Both the position numbers and the translations under genes were made by a program. Under the pieces are notes generated by a model. The model did not search any database. It was not told the DNA's origin and worked only from the letters and a program-made list of their open reading frames with translations. Shown piece by piece: positions 22,574 through 33,254 of a stretch of DNA of 64,000 nucleotides. Source of the DNA: Nigrospora sphaerica (taxonomy: Eukaryota > Ascomycota > Sordariomycetes > Amphisphaeriales > Apiosporaceae); NCBI GenBank assembly GCA_018287875.1, contig JAGVVL010000015.1:496001-560000 (forward strand). Reading direction: 5' to 3'. The first letter of the stretch is position 1; the number at the start of each line of letters is the position of its first letter.

Positions 22574-24019
22574 GCAAAGCATGGCATGTACGATGTGCTG
22601 AGGTACACTGCATTGAGACGGCGTTTCTTGGGTGCCCATGATGGCCGGCGTTACAGAAGTCAAAGGAGCATTCACGGCTGGATATCTGCACTATGGATAT
22701 TGGTGTACTGGTAGTTACTGGGAAATAATCGATCTCGAATCTTTTGAGGAATACCAACTCACTTCATCGTTATTTATCACGTTTCACCACGCACATGAGA
22801 GCCCGATCTACTCGTTGGTTCAAGGCCTTACACGCAGCCGTTCACAACCGATTTCATCGTCCTGTTACTATGTGCCCTTCACTTCAGCTGTCCGAAGTAG
22901 CACTAACAGGTCGGCTTCGCCGTCGAAGATTGTGTGCATGGGTAACAGATGCGTTCCATGGGGCGACACAATGGCGACTTGGTATCTATCTCACCCCCTC
23001 CGCTCTCAAAATTTTTGGTTAGCAGTCTGAATCTGATGAACGCGAAGGCCGGCTGGGTGCTTTCAAAAGAATGCTGGAGGGAAAGTGTTTGCTTTATATG
23101 CTTGAATCAGCCGAATCGGTCGACGGGTAACATTCGGTTGGCTCTCCACCTACCCTCACGACGAACTGTCAAGGACCTCTAATAAGAAGGGCTCAGACAA
23201 AACTTAATCTTGCGAACCCTGCAGCGCAATTGCCCCGAAGGCGTGGGAAGAGATGCATGGTATGCTGATAAGCTGGGTGCTGCGTTGCAGCTCATTGGCT
23301 CAAGCTCCTTGACGCCATATTGCACCATACTGACGCTCCCGCGACCCCGTGGGGCTTGCCCGAAAGACGTGATGGAAAGAGACCAAGACGGACAGCCGTG
23401 ACAAGCATTCCCTGCGAAGCTTGTGCGTATTGCCTGCCCCCCGGGTGAAGCGGGTTAGGGGGTCCCAGGGCAAGGGGAAAAAACTCCGCCACGGCCTCTC
23501 TCTCTCTCTCTGTCTTTTCCAACCCCTTTGACCCCAGCGCAAAGCTGACGTGCGATTGCACCATCCCCCTCCCTGCCGAGAGCAGCGCCGGGTTCGGCAG
23601 ATAGCTCGGCGGCGCCAGAAATGGTTCCATGGCGACCAGGCCCGATAAGCGAAAATTTGGTGCATCGAGAGGCAAAGATGTAGTTTGGTTTGGCATGGAC
23701 ACCTGCGTAGAGACCCTCCCCCCTCCCCCACGATGCCCATGGTCCCTCATGATGGCATGGTGCATGGGGGTGTCGGGGCAGTCCCGGTATTAACCTTGTA
23801 TATGAGGCCGCAAGGAGCCGGAGTGTACAAGTAGTCGGCCTCTCACTGCTCTGTCGTGCCCCCGGATCCCCTGTGTAATATAGGAAGGACGCACCTGACG
23901 CTCTACCGAAAGAGGCCCGTCCCTTGTCCATCGACGTCGGCTCTTGGTAGGCGTTGCTCCTACCCGCGATTCGATCCCACGCTCGCCGTCTCCTCGTATT
24001 GCTGCTGCCGCCGACCGAC
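22574..24019. other. Intergenic, 1.4 kb, with CT microsatellite
   Basis: This contains the sen2 3' flank and the promoter of the transporter at 24020. A CT-dinucleotide tract lies at about 23494-23513. TATA-like sequences at about 23800 (GTATATGA) and 23876 (TAATATAG) could serve the transporter. No gene is supported. Confidence 0.5.
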
Positions 24020-26206
24020 ATGTCCGACATCAAGGGGCCCGTGGTGTCGGGCGACCACAGCGGCGACCACAGCGGCGACCACAGCGGCGACCACAGCGGC
24101 GACCACTCGGTCACCGACTCCAAGGCCTCGTCGTCCCTCCGTCTCGACCGCGCCGAGGCCTTCGCCGACGGCGGCGATGTGCGCTTCTACCGGCCCATCG
24201 AGGGCTACGAGGGCATGCACCGCTACGATCCAAACGAGCAGTGGACGCCGCAGGAGGAAAAGAAATTGGTGCGGAAGGTATGTGTTCACGCCACGGGAGG
24301 GGGGGGCGCGGAGACGATCCGGCGATAGAGCGGCTCGGGCAAACGAAGGATAACTAACGGGTTCGGGGGGTTCTAGCTTGACTATCGGATTTGCACATGG
24401 GCTTGTCTCATGTTCTTCGCCCTGCAGCTGGACCGCGGAAACATCCAGCAGGCCTTGGCGGATAATATGCTCAAAGATATCGGTCTCACGACCAACCAGT
24501 ACAACACGGGGCAGACCATCTTCTATCTTTGCTTGTAAGCTGCTCTGCATTCCGGTTCGAGTTGGCGTTCGGTCGGCCACTAGGAGGATACACTGACCGA
24601 TTGCTTTCCCCCTTTCCACAGTCTTTGCGCCGAGCTGCCCTCGCAGATGATCTCGAAGAAGCTGGGGCCGGACGTCTGGATCCCCATCCAGATGACGACG
24701 TGGAGCGTGGTGGCTTGCTGCCAGAGCCGGCTCGACGGGGCGACGTCCTTTTACGCGACGCGGGCGCTGCTGGGCCTCATCGAGGGCGGCTTCATCCCCG
24801 ACGTGATCCTGTACCTCAGCTACTTCTACAAGTCGCGCGAGCTGCCCGTCCGCCTCGGCTTCTTCTGGGGCTCCTACATCTCGACCAACATCGTCTCGGC
24901 CTTCCTCGCCTACGGCATCCTGCGCCTGCGCCACGTCACCGGCTGGGCTGGCTGGCGCTGGCTCTTCGCCCTTGAGGGCGGCCTCACCGCCCTCATCGGC
25001 GTCCTCTCATGGTTCTACCTGCCGCCCTCGCCCACCGAAACCAAGAGCTGGTTCCGCGGCCGCGACGGCTGGTTCACCGAGCGCGAGGAGAAGATCATGG
25101 TCAACCGCATCCTCCGCGACGATCCTGGCAAGGTATGGTTCCCTCCCTCCCCCCGTGGACTACTCCGTCCGTCCCCCCAACTCTTTGGACGACGCGCCGA
25201 CGGCTGACCGAACCCAGGGCGGCATGCATAACCGTCAGGGCCTCACGCTCAAGCTGCTGTGGGAAGCGCTCACCGACTACGACATGTGGCCCCTCTACGT
25301 TTACGGCCTCGTGTGGAACATCCCGCCGCAGCCCATCACGGCCTACCTGACGCTCAACCTCAAGGCGCTGGGCTTCGACACGTTTCAGACTAACCTGCTG
25401 ACCGTCCCTGCCTACGTTCTCTTCCTCACCTTTGTCATCTTGTGCTCCTGGCTCTCGGAGAAATGGGACCAGCGCTTCCCCGTCGTCCTCTTCACCCAGT
25501 TCTGGTACCTCCCCTTGGTCCTCGCCCTGGCCCTGCTGCCGGCCACCGCGAGCCCATGGGTCTGGTACGCCGTGAGTGCCTTGTTGATAGGGTACGTCGT
25601 CCACTGCGCTTCCCCCCTCTTCCTCGGCTCTGCCGTCGGCCACCTGGCTTTACTAACTTGGGCCGTAGACACCCATATACACATCCTATTGTGAGTTGAT
25701 AGCCGGCCGTGAACCACGGAAGATCCGCTCAGCCTCGCCGCAATGAGGAGGCCCCTTGATGTCGCCTACCCATGCTGACGGTTCCGCCAGCTCGTCGCCC
25801 TGACGTCTCGAAACGCCGGCAGCGTACGAACGAGAACGATCGGAAGTGCGCTGTACAACATGTGCGTGCAAGCGAGCAACGTTATTAGCTCCAATGTAAG
25901 CAGGCGTCGTCCCCCCCGTATACTAGCTCCTTACGGCCTCGACCGTCGACTGACGGCGAAATGTTGCGTCGCCCCTAGATTTACCGCACGGAGGACGCGC
26001 CCTTGTACCGCAGAGGCAACCGGGTCTTGCTGGGCATCATCGCCTTCAACATCGTGTGGGCCATCTTCATGAAAACGTACTACATCTGGCGGAACAAGAA
26101 GAGGGACGAGGTGTGGGACGCCATGAGCCGGGAGCAGAAGGACCATTACCTCGCGACGACTCGCGATGAGGGGAACAAGCGCCTGGACTTCCGGTTTGCT
26201 CACTAG
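24020..26206 (+). CDS. MFS transporter, Dal5/anion:cation symporter type
   Basis: Seven exons (24020-24277, 24377-24534, 24622-25132, 25218-25591, 25669-25690, 25791-25895, 25979-26206) encode 551 residues. The family imports allantoate, ureidosuccinate, nicotinate, pantothenate and similar anions across the plasma membrane. The start of the 12-TM core is LDYRICTWACLMFFALQLDRGN, split by an intron. Other family blocks are LCAELPSQMISKKLGPDVWIP, ATRALLGLIEGGFIPD, GWRWLFALEGG and LTSRNAGSVRTRT. The N-terminal tail has five GDHS repeats. Exon 5 is only 22 nt and encodes HPYTHPI between LLIG and LVALTSRN; skipping it would shift the frame. Introns are 77-100 nt and the assembled frame is continuous. 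The substrate cannot be told from the sequence. Confidence 0.87.
24050..24109 (+). repeat. 12-bp coding tandem repeat (GDHS x5)
   Basis: Four perfect copies and one variant copy of GGCGACCACAGC encode Gly-Asp-His-Ser five times in the N-terminal cytosolic tail of the Dal5-like transporter. Near-identity at DNA level indicates recent copy-number change. Confidence 0.95.
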
Positions 26207-26749
26207 TGGTTGGGTAGAGGCAAGCTGCCATGCGGCGCTTTGATGGCCATGCTTCATGTCACCGTCGTGCGAAGTGAATAGTAAACACTACGCTCGTCCG
26301 GCATGGGAAGTTCCGTGATGAGTGAGGCCTGTGATAATCGTGTATGCCCGACAGGGGGCGGGCCCGTTAACGAAAAAGTAAGAACTAGGGTAGCGCCTGC
26401 AGTAGGCCGACGAATTGGTGGGAGGCCCTTGCTGAAAGACGGTAAGAACTGCCGCCTGATGCAGATTATCCCCACACGGGTCCGCTGGAGTCAACAGTGG
26501 AATCATGCACGGATACATCGGAGCCCACATGTGTTCATTAGTACCTCATATTCTGCACTGGGGAAAGTGCTACTCGGCGCGGCGCACACCTGCTCCGAAC
26601 CGCAATAGCTCCGGCGATAAACGTCCGCGCGGGATTTCCGTCCGAATTTGAAGAGTCTTTTTGCGACTCCGACTTTCGTCTCCCACTTCCGGCTATCCGC
26701 GCTTTCCCCGGACGAAAGCCAAGAGGCACCTCAGCTCAATCGCGCCGCC
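26207..26749. other. Intergenic, 0.5 kb
   Basis: This stretch between the two transporter genes carries the promoter of the second. Nothing else was recognised. Confidence 0.5.
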
Positions 26750-28285
26750 ATGACAAGCAACCGCGTCGCCAAGGCCAATGGCGAGGCGCCGCCGCGCGAG
26801 AGCGCCAGCGAGGCGACGCCGCTGCTGGCGACGGCGTACGTGGCCCCGGCCCAGGACCCCGACGCCGCCGAGGCCGTGGCCGCCGGGGCGCCGCCGGCCC
26901 AGGACGGCGACCGGCCGCTCCCGCGGCGGCAGGTGTTCCTGCTCTGCTACGTGCGCGTCGTCGAGCCCGTGGCCTTCTTCTCCATCTTCCCCTACATCAA
27001 CCAGATGCTGCTGCACGCCGCGCCCGGCCTGCCCGAAACCGACCTGGGCTTTTACGCCGGCCTCATCGAGTCGCTCTTCTCGCTGACCCAGATGGTCGTT
27101 ATGCTGTTCTGGGGCCGCGTCGCCGACCGCTACGGCCGCAAGCCCGTGCTCGTCACGAGCCTCGCCGGCATCTGCGTCATGACGAGCGTCTTCGGCCTTG
27201 CCACCAAAATCTGGCAGATGGTGCTGTTCCGCTGCCTCGCCGGCGTCTTCGCCGGCTCCGTCGTCACCATCCGCACTATGATCAGCGAGCTGTCCACCCC
27301 CAAGACCCAGGCCCGCGCCTTCAGCTTCTTCGCCTTCGCCAGTAACCTGGGCATCGTCATGGGGCCCCTGCTGGGTGGCCTCCTGGCCGAGCCGGCCAAG
27401 CAGTACCCCGCCACCTTTGGGAACGTGCAGTTCTTCCACGACTACCCCTACGCCCTGCCCAGTTTCGCGACCGGCCTCTTCGCGCTGTCGGCCGTGTTCA
27501 CGGCCTTCTTCGGCGTTGAAGAGACGCTTGTGCGCAGGCGTACGACGGGCGACGCCGGCGAGGACGGCGAAGGCGCTACGCCCGCCCCCGGCTCGATGAC
27601 CACGCGGGAGCTCGTCAAATCCCCCGGCGTCGTAATCGTGCTCCTCGTTTATTCCCACCTGATGCTTCTCGCTTTTGCGTATACGGCCATCATCTCCGTG
27701 TTCTGGTTCACGTCGGTCGAGCGTGGCGGCTTCGGCTTCGACCAGTTCTGGATTGGCATGTTCATGTCCCTCAACGGCGTCTCGCAGGCCCTCTGGCTCC
27801 TCCTCGTCTTCCCGCCGCTGCAGCACCGGCTAGGCACTAACGGCGTCATCCGGGCCTGCGCCAACGCTTACCCGTTCTTCCTGGGGGTCAATGCGCTACT
27901 CAACCTGCTCCTCCGCCGCGGCTTCGACTCGCTCTTCTGGGTGCTGGCCCCGCTCGCCACCATGATCGGCCCGGGCGTCAGCATGTCCTTCACCGGCATC
28001 CAGCTCGCCCTCAACGACGTCTCGCCCAGCCCCGAGACGCTGGGCACCCTCAACGCCCTGGCCCTCACGGCCGCCGCCGGCATCCGCGCCTTCGCCCCGG
28101 GCTTGTTTGCGAGCCTCTTCGCGGTCGGCAACCGCACCCAGATTCTGTGGGGCTACATGGTGTGGTTCATCCTCGTCCTGCTGGCGCTGGCGCTCACGGT
28201 TTCCGTACGGTACCTGCCCGCGGCCAGTGAGAAGGACTACCCCGCCGAGGCCGAGCCGCGGGAGAGCCGGACGTCAAGAGGATAG
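26750..28285 (+). CDS. MFS transporter, DHA1 / ZIFL-like
   Basis: This intronless gene encodes 511 residues with 12 predicted membrane segments. I chose the ATG at 26750 (GCCGCCATGAC context); upstream in-frame codons are not ATG. A hydrophilic N-terminal tail of about 60 residues leads to RQVFLLCYVRVVEPVAFFSI. The motif A loop is WGRVADRYGRKPVL between TM2 and TM3, and FRCLAGVFAGSVVTIRTMI is the motif-C-like part. A cytosolic central loop (VRRRTTGDAGEDGEGA) separates the halves. The family contains drug:H+ antiporters and plant zinc-induced-facilitator-like proteins; many fungal members are orphan exporters. The substrate is unknown. It sits immediately downstream of another transporter in the same orientation, but the two belong to different MFS families. 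Confidence 0.9.
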   Translation: MTSNRVAKANGEAPPRESASEATPLLATAYVAPAQDPDAAEAVAAGAPPAQDGDRPLPRRQVFLLCYVRVVEPVAFFSIFPYINQMLLHAAPGLPETDLGFYAGLIESLFSLTQMVVMLFWGRVADRYGRKPVLVTSLAGICVMTSVFGLATKIWQMVLFRCLAGVFAGSVVTIRTMISELSTPKTQARAFSFFAFASNLGIVMGPLLGGLLAEPAKQYPATFGNVQFFHDYPYALPSFATGLFALSAVFTAFFGVEETLVRRRTTGDAGEDGEGATPAPGSMTTRELVKSPGVVIVLLVYSHLMLLAFAYTAIISVFWFTSVERGGFGFDQFWIGMFMSLNGVSQALWLLLVFPPLQHRLGTNGVIRACANAYPFFLGVNALLNLLLRRGFDSLFWVLAPLATMIGPGVSMSFTGIQLALNDVSPSPETLGTLNALALTAAAGIRAFAPGLFASLFAVGNRTQILWGYMVWFILVLLALALTVSVRYLPAASEKDYPAEAEPRESRTSRG

Positions 28286-28484
28286 GCATAGAGAGCCACC
28301 GCCCGAGTGGGCATTCTTGGATTCTTGGCCCGATTGGATATTGCCGACCCGGTATCTCATAAAAGAAGTGCTTAGCTACTACTTATCAAGCATGGCTTTC
28401 ACATATCACACCATTTTAGAAATACTGGTGAATATATCCATAACCCACCAAGCCGTTCACACTTTCAGAAAGGCTCGGTATACT

Positions 28485-28486
28485 TG

Positions 28487-28550
<64 letters not shown>

Positions 28551-28565
28551 TGTATTTGTGTGTAT
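28485..28565. repeat. (TA)n(TG)n microsatellite
   Basis: A short run of TA is followed by about 24 TG dinucleotides and imperfect TTTG/TATTTG units. It lies about 200 bp downstream of the DHA1-type transporter. Confidence 0.97.
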
Positions 28566-29839
28566 ACGACTTGGAAAAGGTGCAACGCCGTAATTCAAAC
28601 GCGACGTTCCCCTCGCGGAACAACTCATCAAGGCCTACCGTCTCCAAGCAAAAGACCCGAGGTAGCCCTCCTTTAAACGCACGCCGACGACAACGCCGCG
28701 CCTCCCTTTTTTCTACGCACGACCCAACAGGGCCCCCTCGCCACTGCCCTCTCCGACGACGCGCGCCAGCCTCGGCCCCTTGAGCAGCCTCGGCGATCCC
28801 ATCTCGAAAAGAAAAAGGCCGCGACGCCGGCGCACACCCGCAGCACAGGTAGGCGTTCCACCGCCCTCGACGGTGGCCTCGCTTCCAGGTGGCCACGCCA
28901 ACGACGACAGCAGCCGCACGCGTCCGCAGGTGAACTGGGAGGGTTGGGTAGGTTGGGATTTTCTTTTCGACTGGCGCGGTGAATATGCGAAGTGGGAAGT
29001 GGGAAGTGAGACTCGAAGCGGGTTGGTTTGCTGGAGATGAAAGAGGACGGTTCTATATTATGGAGTTGCCCCGGGGCAGGTCGGCATAATGAGGGGTGGG
29101 TTCGAAAGGTTGAGGTTTGTGCTTTTTAAGATGGGTTAAGAATGTCAAAGGACTCCTCTTTGCCTTGGTGGAGGCTTGGGCTGTGGCTTTTGGGAGATAA
29201 TGGATTTAAGAACTTGAGCTTCGGGGAGCTGTCTCTAGTGCTAGGTTGTTTCTGTATGGGTATTCTTTTCCGACGACGGTGTTGTTTCTACCTAGATGAT
29301 GTCTACCTTTGCTCCTCCTTTTCATGACCGTTTCTGGCAAGAGACATACGACTTTTCCTGCCTCGCTGCTAGGTGGGCAAGGGGGCTGGAATAATACGAG
29401 TGAATAGGTGGTTGATGGAACACATGCCCCATAGCTGTCGTCTTAATAGACGGTTGCTGCGTTGGGAATACCCTCGACTGTCTTGGCCAACTTGTCTCGC
29501 TCGTATATTCCTCCTTCCGTAACGGCTCCACCTCTGCGCCGCTTTCACTTCTAATAACCCTTGCGCTTCGCATAACATCCTGGTACCGCCCCACCGGTCT
29601 TGACCAGTTGGTACCGGAGCTTTGCCCGCGCGCCGGCCGGGTTGAAATTCTCGGGTTCCAGGGCGCCTATGCGCTATTGGGAACGGCGTTCCGACATCCA
29701 GGGCCAAAAGTGCAAGTTACCGGCGGGGCGGATGCGGGAAGCCGGCGTCGTGCAGATTTTCTAGTCTTGGCACTATGAGACGATAGGGCTAGTGGATGCT
29801 GGCCGGTGGTGATCCCGGTGTCCAATGCATACTACCCAG

Positions 29840-29923
29840 GCAGGGGGTCCGAGATGGAAATGGCCCAACCACACCAGAAAACTAGGCAGTGTAGTTGAGC
29901 CATTTCTATCTCGGACCCCCTGC
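29840..29923. repeat. Near-perfect 84-bp palindrome (MITE or hairpin locus)
   Basis: The left arm begins GCAGGGGGTCCGAGATGG and the right arm ends with its reverse complement. The outer 25 bp differ at one position. The similarity continues inward to about 36 bp per arm, with all early differences being C/T or G/A transitions, around a central loop of roughly 12 nt. I see no clear target-site duplication; the flanks are CCCAG on the left and TAGGC on the right. It could be a minimal MITE or solo inverted-repeat element, or an RNA hairpin source. Confidence 0.9.
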
Positions 29924-30422
29924 TAGGCTGGATAGGTTAACGAGAAACAGGGCAAAGAGGCCGAAAACCCTAGGTGATATTACGTAACCCCGGCCCTGGG
30001 ATAATTACCTGCAGGGAATGCGTCCAAGCAGCATGGAAGTGTCTATCTGTAAGCCTGCCAATTTGTCTGACATAGGGGGAAGCGTCAGCCGGGGAGAACG
30101 AGCCAGGATACCATAAGTCTTCTCGCCGGACGAGCTGTTGTTCTTGTTGTTGTTGTTGTTCAACGCCTGGGCCTCTGGCTGGCCAGTGCCAGCCATTACG
30201 GCGACCTCCTAAAGGGTACGGGGCGTGCTAGCTGGTTTCTAGTGTAGGTACAGGTACTCGCCGGACGAGCAATGAGGCGGGAGGCCCTTTTATCCCTAGC
30301 AAACGTATAGGTACGTTTAGGGAACGCAGGAAATCTTGTCACTTTGGGTATCGGGAAACCCGACCCATCCCGGCGGCTGAATCCTGAGGCCGGAGCACAC
30401 ACCGCCGCTGCCGAGACTGCCC

Positions 30423-30470
30423 TTATCAGATGCACCCCTCATCAAATGCACCCCTTATCAGATGCACCCC
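30423..30470. repeat. 16-bp tandem repeat x3 with GATA cores
   Basis: Three head-to-tail 16-bp units occur, the first and third being identical (TTATCAGATGCACCCC). The middle unit differs at two positions. The outer units contain TTATC, the reverse complement of a GATAA core. The array lies about 780 bp upstream of the tyrosinase start codon. Confidence 0.95.
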
Positions 30471-31149
30471 TGGTCGCTTGGAACGTCGGGCCTGCGCTAC
30501 GACTAGGTGCTGACATGAAGAGAGTAATTATGGATCTGCAACTGGAGTGGGGGCAGGAGTCTGGTTGGCAACGGAACAGGCCGAGCCCGCTAATAACCGA
30601 GCACGGCGAGGGTATGCGCTGGAGCAAAATTGGACCGCAGCTCTTTTCCGCCCATATACTACGTAAAAGGTACTCAAGTCAGCAGGCGGGCCACGACCAG
30701 GACTGCCCCTGGTGCAGATACTGCACAGTACGTATTCCCAACAGGCCTTGTTTGAACTTCCGTTTTAGCGCCTACCCACCGGTACATGGCATAAACGACC
30801 GAAACCTCCTACTACGAGCTTCCCTGCAGCTCAAGGAGCCGCATCGCGGTATTCACGGGTATTTTCAGTGTGGCTCAAGTACTCTCCATCCCCTCAAGTT
30901 GAATTCGCCCTCACCGATTGGTCTAATTAAGTTCAGCTGGAATGGACCTCAAACGAGCCTGATGGAATAGTTACTCACAGATATAGTGGGGTTTTCAAGC
31001 GACAACGGCGGTGCCTGGCGGGCCCGGCAGTTGCTTCCTGGTACGGATCAACGGGCCCCGACGAACGGCGTCCGATCCCAACCCCGGCTGTCTTCGCCTC
31101 TTCCTGCAGGTTGGTATTTTTTCCTCGGTGCGGGACGTCACATGGCTGG

Positions 31150-31156
31150 TATATAG
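31150..31156 (+). promoter_or_regulatory. TATA box of the tyrosinase gene
   Basis: TATATAG lies 93 bp upstream of the ATG at 31249, a position typical for fungal TATA promoters with short leaders. Confidence 0.5.
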
Positions 31157-31248
31157 TCTTCTGTTTCCGCCCTGGGTCGGCTGAGAGCGCTCTGTCGGAT
31201 TGGAGGCCCTCAAGTGTATCACTTCCGCACCCTCGACACCCATCCACC

Positions 31249-32648
31249 ATGTACGTCTTGGCCTGGACCCTTGCCTTGGCGCTGACGCCTGTCCTCCAGG
31301 CGTCTGCCTACACGCCCGAGTCGACCGAAGCTACGGATCTGCTGGCGACGGAGTCTTTGAACACCCTCATCGCCTCGGTGGACGATGGCTCCTTGACTAA
31401 GGAGCTGGCGGCCCACGGGGTCTCGCAGGAGTGTGATATTGGCAAGGCTGGCGTCCGACGCGAGTACTCGACCCTCAGCAACGAGGAAAAGCTGGAGTAT
31501 ACCGGTGCCGGTATGCCCGTGTTCCCGTCGTTTTCCAAGATAACCCACCGTTGACCTTCGGATGCAGTCAAGTGCCTCATGGCTGCGCCCTCCAAGCTGG
31601 CGCCCGGCTTGGCGCCCGGGGCCAAATCCCGATACGACGACTTCGTTGCCATGCATATCAACCAGACGACGACCATCCATAGCACCGGTTCGTTCCTGTC
31701 TTGGCACCGGTACTACACCTGGAGCTTCGAGCAGGCGCTGCGGGAGGAGTGTGGGTACTCGGGCTACGTTCCGTACTGGAACTGGGGCAAGTCAGCTCAG
31801 GTAGGTAGTCAGTCTCGGTCCAGCAGGGGGTTACCACGCCGGTTCTGACTGACACAACCTCCTCCCCCCCCGAACAGGACCCTATCCACTCGCCCTACAT
31901 GGACGGCAGTGCGTATTCGCAGGGCGGCAACGGTGTGTGGCAGCCGCACAACTGCACGCGTCCCGGGAAGACGGCGGCGCCGTGCATAGCACCCGTGGTC
32001 GAGGGCCGCGGCGGCGGGTGCGTCGAGACGGGGCCGTACGTGGGCATCGAGGCCAACCTCTCGGCCGTATCGACCTGGTTCAACTGGCCCAACGAGAAGG
32101 CCGGCCCCTGGCTCGGCTACCAGCCCCGCTGCCTCAAGCGCGACATCTCGCCCGAGCTCACGCGCGCCCACGCCGGCGACGTCCACCTCCACGACCTCCT
32201 GACCAACCCCGCCTGGGACACCGTGGGCCCCTTCCAGGACCAGCTCCAGTCGCGCGACGGCCTGCACTCCACCGGCCACTTTACCTTCTCGGGCAACCCC
32301 GGCGGTGATGTACGTCGTAACGCAAGCCTTGGGGTGGATCCCCCCCTCTCTCGGCGTCTCTGGCTAACCCCTCTCGTCCAGTTCTACACGTCCCCCAACG
32401 ACCCCCTCTTCTGGCTGCACCACGCCATGGTCGACCGCACCTGGTGGATCTGGCAGAACCAGAAGCCCGCCGAGCGCGCCTTCCAGATCGCCGGCACGCG
32501 CACCATGAGCAACAACCCGCCCAGCGCCAATGCCACCATCGACGACATCCTCGACCTCAGCGTCGTCACCCCCGCCCGCGGCCCGGCCTCGGCTCTCAAG
32601 CACCACGTCAGTACCGTCGCTGGACCGTATTGCTACATTTACCTGTGA
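31249..32648 (+). CDS. Secreted short-type tyrosinase (type-3 copper)
   Basis: Four exons (31249-31510, 31568-31800, 31878-32309, 32382-32648) encode 397 residues. The enzyme oxidises monophenols or diphenols to quinones outside the cell. A signal peptide (YVLAWTLALALTPVLQASA) leads the protein. CuA ligands are His117, His125 and His134 (FLSWHRYYTWSFEQAL). CuB ligands are His295 and His299 (GLHSTGHF) and His323 (LHHAMVDRTWW). There is no Cys-x-His pair for the thioether bridge of classical fungal tyrosinases. The protein ends at PYCYIYL, so the C-terminal lid domain is absent. The short secreted tyrosinase class has the same layout. Introns are 57, 77 and 72 nt; the last is in frame without a stop, so retention would add 24 residues between GGD and FYTSPNDP. 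Confidence 0.93.
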
Positions 32649-33166
32649 GGCAGGCGCAAAGTCATTCCGTATCCATACACGGGAGGTGGGTAGAAAGCAG
32701 ACGATAGAGAAGTTCCGACGGAAGAGGAGTTCCGAGGAAGACCCCTGATAGAATATACTCGATTGAATACGGCACGCTGATTACTAATCTTACGATTGCT
32801 TACATTGGCTGTTTTCTAGTCTCAGACGCCGATGTAGTGAGCAATTGCAACTCATGTTTGCGGTTCTTGTTTGTATCGAAAGTGAAATATAGGTATGTAC
32901 CTTCCAAAGTACATGGTCAGGAACTGTGAACCGTAGGTCAGCCAGAGACCCACTGGAGCTTCAACACTAAGAGGGCCCGCCATAAGCCGGCGTTGTAACG
33001 GCAAACGATGTCCGGATTGGGAAAGTGCGACAAAACCAGCGGGGTCATCCCGGTTCTTGGGTTTCCACGCTCCTCGGCCGCTCTCAGTCTGTCCGACGAA
33101 ACAAATTTTCAATAAGCCACCACTTTTCCAACAATGGTCATCATCGTCCTCGATGGTTCCCCCCAT
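32649..33166. other. Intergenic, tyrosinase 3' flank
   Basis: No gene is supported between the tyrosinase stop codon and the tRNA gene. Confidence 0.5.
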
Positions 33167-33240
33167 GGTTTGGTGGTGTAGTTGGTTATCACGTCAGTCT
33201 AACACACTGAAGGTCCTGGGATCGAGCCCCAGCCGAATCA
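33167..33240 (+). tRNA. tRNA-Val(AAC): tRNA-Val (AAC)
   Basis: The 74-nt sequence folds as a complete intronless tRNA. The acceptor strands are GGTTTGG and CCGAATC (with two G-T pairs) and the discriminator is A. The D-arm is GTGTAGTTGGTTATCAC. The anticodon stem is TCAGT/ACTGA around loop CTAACAC, giving anticodon AAC at 33201-33203. The T-arm is CTGGG-ATCGAGC-CCCAG and doubles as the B box. A T5 run follows 9 nt downstream as Pol III terminator. Confidence 0.96.
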
Positions 33241-33249
33241 TGAATTCTC

Positions 33250-33254
33250 TTTTT
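33250..33254 (+). terminator. Pol III terminator of tRNA-Val
   Basis: A run of five T residues nine nucleotides past the tRNA 3' end is the expected RNA polymerase III terminator. Confidence 0.75.

Larger units (their letters stand above)
28286..31248. other. Intergenic, 3 kb, repeat-containing
   Basis: No gene is supported. The stretch holds a (TA)n(TG)n microsatellite, an 84-bp palindrome, a short TTG-repeat at about 30137-30162 and a 16-bp tandem repeat, each listed separately. A 208-codon open frame ending at 30970 has no recognisable domain and overlaps the tandem repeat, so I do not call it. Confidence 0.55.

Noticed and set aside
26693..27826. 377-codon open frame on the minus strand
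   Set aside because: It is antisense to the DHA1-type transporter and has Glu/Gly/Ala-rich composition from GC bias, with no domain.
30344..30970. 208-codon open frame on the plus strand
   Set aside because: It starts at a non-ATG codon, overlaps the 16-bp repeat array and shows no domain or codon bias. A spurious frame is more likely.
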